DNA of 18,640 nt, taken from assembly GCA_020848855.1 (NCBI GenBank), contig JADLHH010000141.1, positions 1-18,640 of the forward strand, read 5' to 3'. Under the pieces are notes generated by a model that had not been told where the DNA came from, made no database searches, and was given only the letters and a program-made list of their open reading frames with translations. Below are positions 15,342 to 18,640 of the stretch, piece by piece. The DNA is from Anaerolineae bacterium (lineage in GTDB: Bacteria > Chloroflexota > Anaerolineae > Aggregatilineales > Phototrophicaceae). Position 1 is the stretch's first letter. The number at the start of each line of letters is the position of its first letter. The translations under genes were made by a program, and so were the position numbers.

Positions 15342-16340
15342 CTACCTCGCCTCGCCAAACAGCCCACTGGGGCGGATCAGCAGCACCAGCACCAGCAGCA
15401 GCATCGGCGTAATACTGGGCAGCGCCGACAGGTCTGTGCCTATCGCCGCGTTTTGCATGACGGCAACTGCCATGCCAACCATCACGCTGCCGACCGCCGT
15501 GCCGCCGTAGCTGCCCAGCCCACCAAGCACGACAACCGCAATCGCCTGCAGCAGAAAGGTGCTGCCCAGCGTGGTCGAAGCGCCGAGGAACGGCGCGGCG
15601 ACCGCCCCGCCGAGCGCCGCCACCGCGCAGCCCAGTGTGAACACCAGCGTGAACACGGCGCGCACGTTGATGCCAAGCGCCTGCACCATTTCGCTGTCTT
15701 CAACGCCGGCGCGAATGATGATGCCGATGCGCGTTCGGCGCAGCAGCAGCGCGATCCCAATGATCAGCGCGACGCCCATACCGACCACGAACAGCCGGTA
15801 GGTGCTGAAACGCTGGTCGAACAGCACGAAAAAATTGTCGCGCACGCCGAACGTCTCCGTCCAGCTATACGGCGTCGTCGACCAGACCGCTTTGACGAGT
15901 TCGAGCATCACCAGCGACACGCCAAACGTCAGCACCAACTGGAACACGGGACGAACATACAGCCGCCGCAGCAAGCCGCGCTCCAGAATTACGCCGAGCA
16001 GCGCCCCAACGCCAACCGCCGCCAGCACCGAGACGACAAAGCGGATATTCGGGTCGGGGATAGCGGTGGTCAGGTCGACAACCCCGCCAGAATGCTGCAC
16101 GTCATAGGCGACGTAAGCGCCGACCATGAAATACGATCCCTGCGCCAGATTGAGCACGTCCATCAAGCCAAAGATGATCGACAGCCCGGACGCGACCAGA
16201 AACAGCAGCATCCCCTGAAACAGACCGGAAAGCACTGTAATCCCGAAGTTGCCCAGGCTCGCCGACGTAAAGTAGCTGAATCCCAGCAAGCCAACCAGGA
16301 TAGCGGCAATCACGATTGTCGAGTTTCGCTGTGAGCGCAT
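15342..16340 (-). CDS. livH: Branched-chain amino acid-type ABC permease, LivH-like
   Basis: The 332-residue inner-membrane protein pairs with LivM. Hallmarks are the early block ASGLSIIFGLMDVLNLAQGS (about 50-69) followed by YFMVGAYVAY, and then ERGLLRRLYVRPVFQLVLTF (about 119-138). The coupling region is RAGVEDSEMVQALGINVRAV, and VVLGGLGSYGGTAVGS follows towards the C-terminus. The ending LLIRPSGLFGE is the usual LivH end. GGGAG lies a few bases upstream of the ATG. The gene starts 11 bases after livF ends and stops 4 bases before livM begins. Confidence 0.93.
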   Translation of the reverse strand: MRSQRNSTIVIAAILVGLLGFSYFTSASLGNFGITVLSGLFQGMLLFLVASGLSIIFGLMDVLNLAQGSYFMVGAYVAYDVQHSGGVVDLTTAIPDPNIRFVVSVLAAVGVGALLGVILERGLLRRLYVRPVFQLVLTFGVSLVMLELVKAVWSTTPYSWTETFGVRDNFFVLFDQRFSTYRLFVVGMGVALIIGIALLLRRTRIGIIIRAGVEDSEMVQALGINVRAVFTLVFTLGCAVAALGGAVAAPFLGASTTLGSTFLLQAIAVVVLGGLGSYGGTAVGSVMVGMAVAVMQNAAIGTDLSALPSITPMLLLVLVLLIRPSGLFGEAR

Positions 16341-16351
16341 GATCTCCCTAT

Positions 16352-17059
16352 TCAGGCGACGCCGAGATAACGCTGAATCAGCGCTTCATCGTTGACCAGA
16401 TCGGACATCGCGCCGCTGGCGACGCTCCTGCCGTCGTCGATAATCACGTAATGATCCGCCAGCCGGCTCGCTACGCGGAAGTTCTGCTCGACCAGCAGCA
16501 CGGTTGTCTGCGCCGAAAGCCGCGTGATCGCCGCCATCAACTGCTCGATAATCACCGGAGCCAGCCCTTCGGACGGCTCGTCGATCAACAGCAGGCGGTT
16601 TTCGGGCACGAGCGCCCGCGCCATCGCCAGCATCTGCTGCTGCCCGCCGGATAAATTCCCGCCGGGCAGTTGATACAGCCGCTTCAAATCCGGGAATAAT
16701 TCGAAGATGAAGTCGCCATTACGCGCCAGATCGCCCGGCTTGCGCTCGGCGATGCGCAAATTCTCGGCGACCGTCAGCCCGCGAAAAATGGCGCGGTGTT
16801 CGGGCACGTAGCCGATGCCCATCTGGGCGATGGCGAAAGTCGTCCTGCTGACCAGCGATACGCCGTCGAGAATGACACTGCCCTGCGACGGCGGCGTCAT
16901 GCCGAGGATGCTGCGCAGCGTGGTCGTCTTGCCGGCGCCGTTGCGCCCCAGCAGCACCGTGATGCCGCCCTTCGGCACGCTGACGCTCACGCCTTCCAGG
17001 ATGTGAAACTGACCGATAAATGTGTGGATTGCATCTACCTGAAGCAGCGCGTCGCTCAT
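16352..17059 (-). CDS. livF: Branched-chain amino acid-type ABC ATPase, LivF-like
   Basis: The 235-residue cytoplasmic ATPase has Walker A GRNGAGKTT (38-46), the LivF-typical GIGYVPEHRAIFRGLTVAEN (81-100) and ABC signature LSGGQQQM (136-143). Walker B LLLIDEPSEGLAP follows (157-168, with D160 and catalytic E161), then a VEQN switch region in which Q-N replaces the H-D of most ATPases, as is normal for LivF. Its length is the usual short LivF length. The start overlaps the livG stop by 4 bases (ATGA), so the two ATPases are translationally coupled and probably made in equal amounts. Confidence 0.94.
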   Translation of the reverse strand: MSDALLQVDAIHTFIGQFHILEGVSVSVPKGGITVLLGRNGAGKTTTLRSILGMTPPSQGSVILDGVSLVSRTTFAIAQMGIGYVPEHRAIFRGLTVAENLRIAERKPGDLARNGDFIFELFPDLKRLYQLPGGNLSGGQQQMLAMARALVPENRLLLIDEPSEGLAPVIIEQLMAAITRLSAQTTVLLVEQNFRVASRLADHYVIIDDGRSVASGAMSDLVNDEALIQRYLGVA

Positions 17060-17835
17060 GATGTTTCCCCGGTGGGTAGGTCGTAGAGCGTGCCCAGGTA
17101 GACTCCCTGCACCGTCTTGTCGGCGGCGATTTCGGCGGGTGTTCCTTCCGAAAGTACGCGCCCCAAGTGCATCACCGTGATCTTGTCGGACACATTCATG
17201 ACCACGTTCATGTTGTGCTCGACCATCACGACCGTCCGGTCGCCCTTGCGCCGGATATTGTCGATAGTCTGGACAAGTTCCGGCACGTGTTCCGATGCCA
17301 TGCCCGCCGTCGGCTCGTCCAGCAGCAGCAGTTCGGGATCGGTCGCCAGGATAATCGCCAGTTCCAGCTTGCGCTTGCCACCGTGCGGCAGCGCATTCGC
17401 CAGCAGCCCGGCTTCGGCGTTCAGCCCGACCAGATCGAGCACCGACTCGGCGCGGGTGATGTAACCCCGAAACGAATCCGCGCGCCGCAAAAAGCGGAAA
17501 TTGTCTGATCCCAGCGCCTGTGCCGCCAGCCGAACATTTTCAAGCACCGTCAGGTTGGGAAAGATGTTGGTGATCTGGAACGAGCGCCCCATGCCCTTGT
17601 GCGCGCGCTGGTGGACAGGCGCGTGGGTGATATCCTCGCCCCTGTACAGCACCACGCCGCGTGTCGGGCGGTAAGCGCCGGTCAGCAGGTTGAACAGCGT
17701 CGTCTTGCCTGCGCCGTTCGGTCCAATGATCGCGTGGGTGGTCGCACGATTGACCTGCACGCTCACATCGTCGACGGCGACCAGCCCGCCGAATTCCTTG
17801 CGCAGGTGCTGCGCTTCTAAAATGACATCAGTCAT
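17056..17835 (-). CDS. livG: Branched-chain amino acid-type ABC ATPase, LivG-like
   Basis: The 259-residue cytoplasmic ATPase has Walker A GPNGAGKTT (38-46), the Q-loop in GMGRSFQITNIFPNLTVLEN (81-100, Q87), Walker B LLLLDEPTAGM (169-179, with D173 and E174) and switch H207 in VEHNMNVV. The ABC signature reads LPHGGKRKLE (149-158), unlike the common LSGGQ and a little further from the LivG-type G-x-Q-R. The C-terminus PAEIAADKTVQGVYLG is typical of LivG. Its ATG is preceded by AGG inside a 13-base palindrome. A 102-base gap with a strong hairpin separates it from livK, so it begins the transport-core block of the operon. Confidence 0.93.
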   Translation of the reverse strand: MTDVILEAQHLRKEFGGLVAVDDVSVQVNRATTHAIIGPNGAGKTTLFNLLTGAYRPTRGVVLYRGEDITHAPVHQRAHKGMGRSFQITNIFPNLTVLENVRLAAQALGSDNFRFLRRADSFRGYITRAESVLDLVGLNAEAGLLANALPHGGKRKLELAIILATDPELLLLDEPTAGMASEHVPELVQTIDNIRRKGDRTVVMVEHNMNVVMNVSDKITVMHLGRVLSEGTPAEIAADKTVQGVYLGTLYDLPTGETS

Positions 17836-17848
17836 AAACAGCCTGTTT
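17836..17848 (-). promoter_or_regulatory. Palindrome overlapping the livG ribosome binding site
   Basis: AAACAG (17836-17841), C, CTGTTT (17843-17848) is a perfect 6-1-6 palindrome immediately upstream of the livG ATG, and the presumed Shine-Dalgarno AGG lies inside it. A one-base loop cannot form a compact hairpin, so it would act as a protein-binding site or be a coincidence. A run of six T on the - strand precedes it. Confidence 0.25.
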
Positions 17849-17881
17849 CAAAAAACGCTCTTGCATAATGGAACGTCCGTA

Positions 17882-17904
17882 GGGGCGGGTCTGAGACCCG
17901 CCCC
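17882..17904 (-). repeat. Perfect GC-rich hairpin between livK and livG
   Basis: GGGGCGGGTC (17882-17891) and GACCCGCCCC (17895-17904) form a perfect 10-bp stem with a 3-base loop. It lies 33 bases after the livK stop and 46 bases before the livG start, reading on the - strand. No U-tract adjoins either side, so it is unlikely to terminate fully. It is placed like the hairpin at 1658-1690 between another binding-protein gene and its transporter. CCGTAGGGGCG (17877-17887) resembles the core of that element, so both may belong to one dispersed repeat family. Confidence 0.75.
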
Positions 17905-17937
17905 AATACATTGGATGATCTGTAATGTGTGTTTCGC

Positions 17938-18640
17938 CTACATGCCGCCGATGCCCAGTTCGGTCATGAAGTCGGCGTCCATCGCTGTCCGCTCCGCCGC
18001 GATGGCTTCCGGCAGAAGAACCGGCGGGATGATCTGGTTGGCGGGCACTTCCGCCAGCAGTTTGTAGAACTTCTGATCCGGGTCGGTCAGGTTATCCAAC
18101 TGAACGATGTACATCGGCACCAGCGCCTGATGATCCGACGGACGGATGCCATACGTCCCCTTCGGTCCCTCGAAGATCATCCCTTCCAGTTCGGGGATCA
18201 GCGCTTCGGGCAGCGTATCGCCGCCGGTCGCCTCGACCGCCGCCACCAACGCCTGCGCGGTCGCGAAGCTGCACTCGGTGAACAGGTCGGGCACGTCGTT
18301 GTAGACTGCCTTGTGCTTCTCGGTCAGCCAGTCGTTGACGGCGTTCTGCGGGAACGAGTAGTGGTAGACGATCCAGCCAATCGAGCCGATGGTGCTAGGG
18401 TCATTCTGCGCAATCGAGTCGTTGGATGTGAAGCCGCCGACGACCAGCATCTTGTCCATGACGCCCAGTTCAAAAATCTGCTGGTTCAGCGTGACAATAC
18501 CATCGCCCGCCCAGATCGGGAACAGGGCGTCGGCTTCGGACGCAAGCACCTGCTGCAGATACGGTGTGAAGTCGGTGGTCTCCAGCGGCGCATAGATCGG
18601 GTCGCCGGTGAAGGTGAGACCCGCCGCTGCCAGCGATGCC
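17938..18640 (-). CDS. livK: Branched-chain amino acid-type extracellular binding protein, LivK-like (partial)
   Basis: The frame is open from the TAG at 17938-17940 to the right edge, giving 234 C-terminal residues. The signal peptide and N-terminal lobe lie outside the window. An internal ATG at 18549 is not the start, because the translation before it (GLTFTGDPIYAPLETTDFTP) is normal family sequence leading into the YLQQVLASEADALF helix. The stretch MIFEGPKGTYGIRPSDHQAL is a clear Peripla_BP_6/LivK feature, as is the downstream MYIVQ strand. As an exported receptor it would bind a branched-chain amino acid, amide, urea or related solute. The ligand cannot be inferred from this part. It is first among the visible liv genes and is separated from livG by a hairpin. 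Confidence 0.88.
   Translation of the reverse strand, partial: ASLAAAGLTFTGDPIYAPLETTDFTPYLQQVLASEADALFPIWAGDGIVTLNQQIFELGVMDKMLVVGGFTSNDSIAQNDPSTIGSIGWIVYHYSFPQNAVNDWLTEKHKAVYNDVPDLFTECSFATAQALVAAVEATGGDTLPEALIPELEGMIFEGPKGTYGIRPSDHQALVPMYIVQLDNLTDPDQKFYKLLAEVPANQIIPPVLLPEAIAAERTAMDADFMTELGIGGM

Noticed and set aside
17908..17928. ACATT/AATGT inverted repeat after the livK stop
   Set aside because: Five base pairs across an 11-base spacer is close to chance and has no U-tract.

Overview
The window is GC-rich, gene-dense bacterial DNA: eleven complete + strand genes, four complete - strand genes and a gene fragment at each edge. Nearly all of it is ABC uptake machinery of three different types with linked enzymes. 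No tRNA, rRNA, transposase, phage gene or CRISPR array was seen. The two complete solute-binding proteins have Sec signal peptides ending in A-Q with no lipobox cysteine. That, the mix of uptake operons and the GC-rich hairpins fit a Chloroflexota (Anaerolineae-like) bacterium. This placement is an inference and was not checked by any search.

Layout. (1) 1-142: C-terminal tail of a probable MobA-type molybdenum cofactor guanylyltransferase. (2) 172-5112: a carbohydrate (CUT1) operon of binding protein, MalF-like permease, MalG-like permease and a cytoplasmic TIM-barrel enzyme that looks like a glycoside hydrolase. It has a sigma70-like promoter with a palindrome inside its spacer, and no ATPase gene. 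(3) 5214-12692: a peptide/nickel-type (Dpp/Opp) operon of binding protein, DppB, DppC, DppD, DppF and an S9 prolyl-oligopeptidase-family peptidase, with very tight or overlapping junctions after dppB. (4) 12821-14212: an MtaB-family methanol:corrinoid methyltransferase whose three zinc ligands are all present, with no corrinoid protein gene beside it. (5) 18640-14225 on the - strand: a branched-chain-amino-acid-type (Liv/HAAT) operon in the order livK (partial), livG, livF, livH, livM, converging on mtaB with a 12-base gap.

How it works together. The CUT1 operon reads as import of an oligosaccharide followed by hydrolysis in the cytoplasm. The Dpp operon reads as import of an oligopeptide followed by cytoplasmic cleavage. 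The Liv operon imports an amino acid or related small polar compound. The MtaB homologue would start use of methanol or another methyl donor, but needs a corrinoid partner encoded elsewhere.

The least expected observations are these. Each of the three binding-protein-to-permease (or ATPase) junctions holds an inverted repeat without a U-tract. The MtaB homologue is an orphan with an intact zinc site. The CUT1 promoter has a perfect 7-2-7 palindrome between its -35 and -10 boxes.
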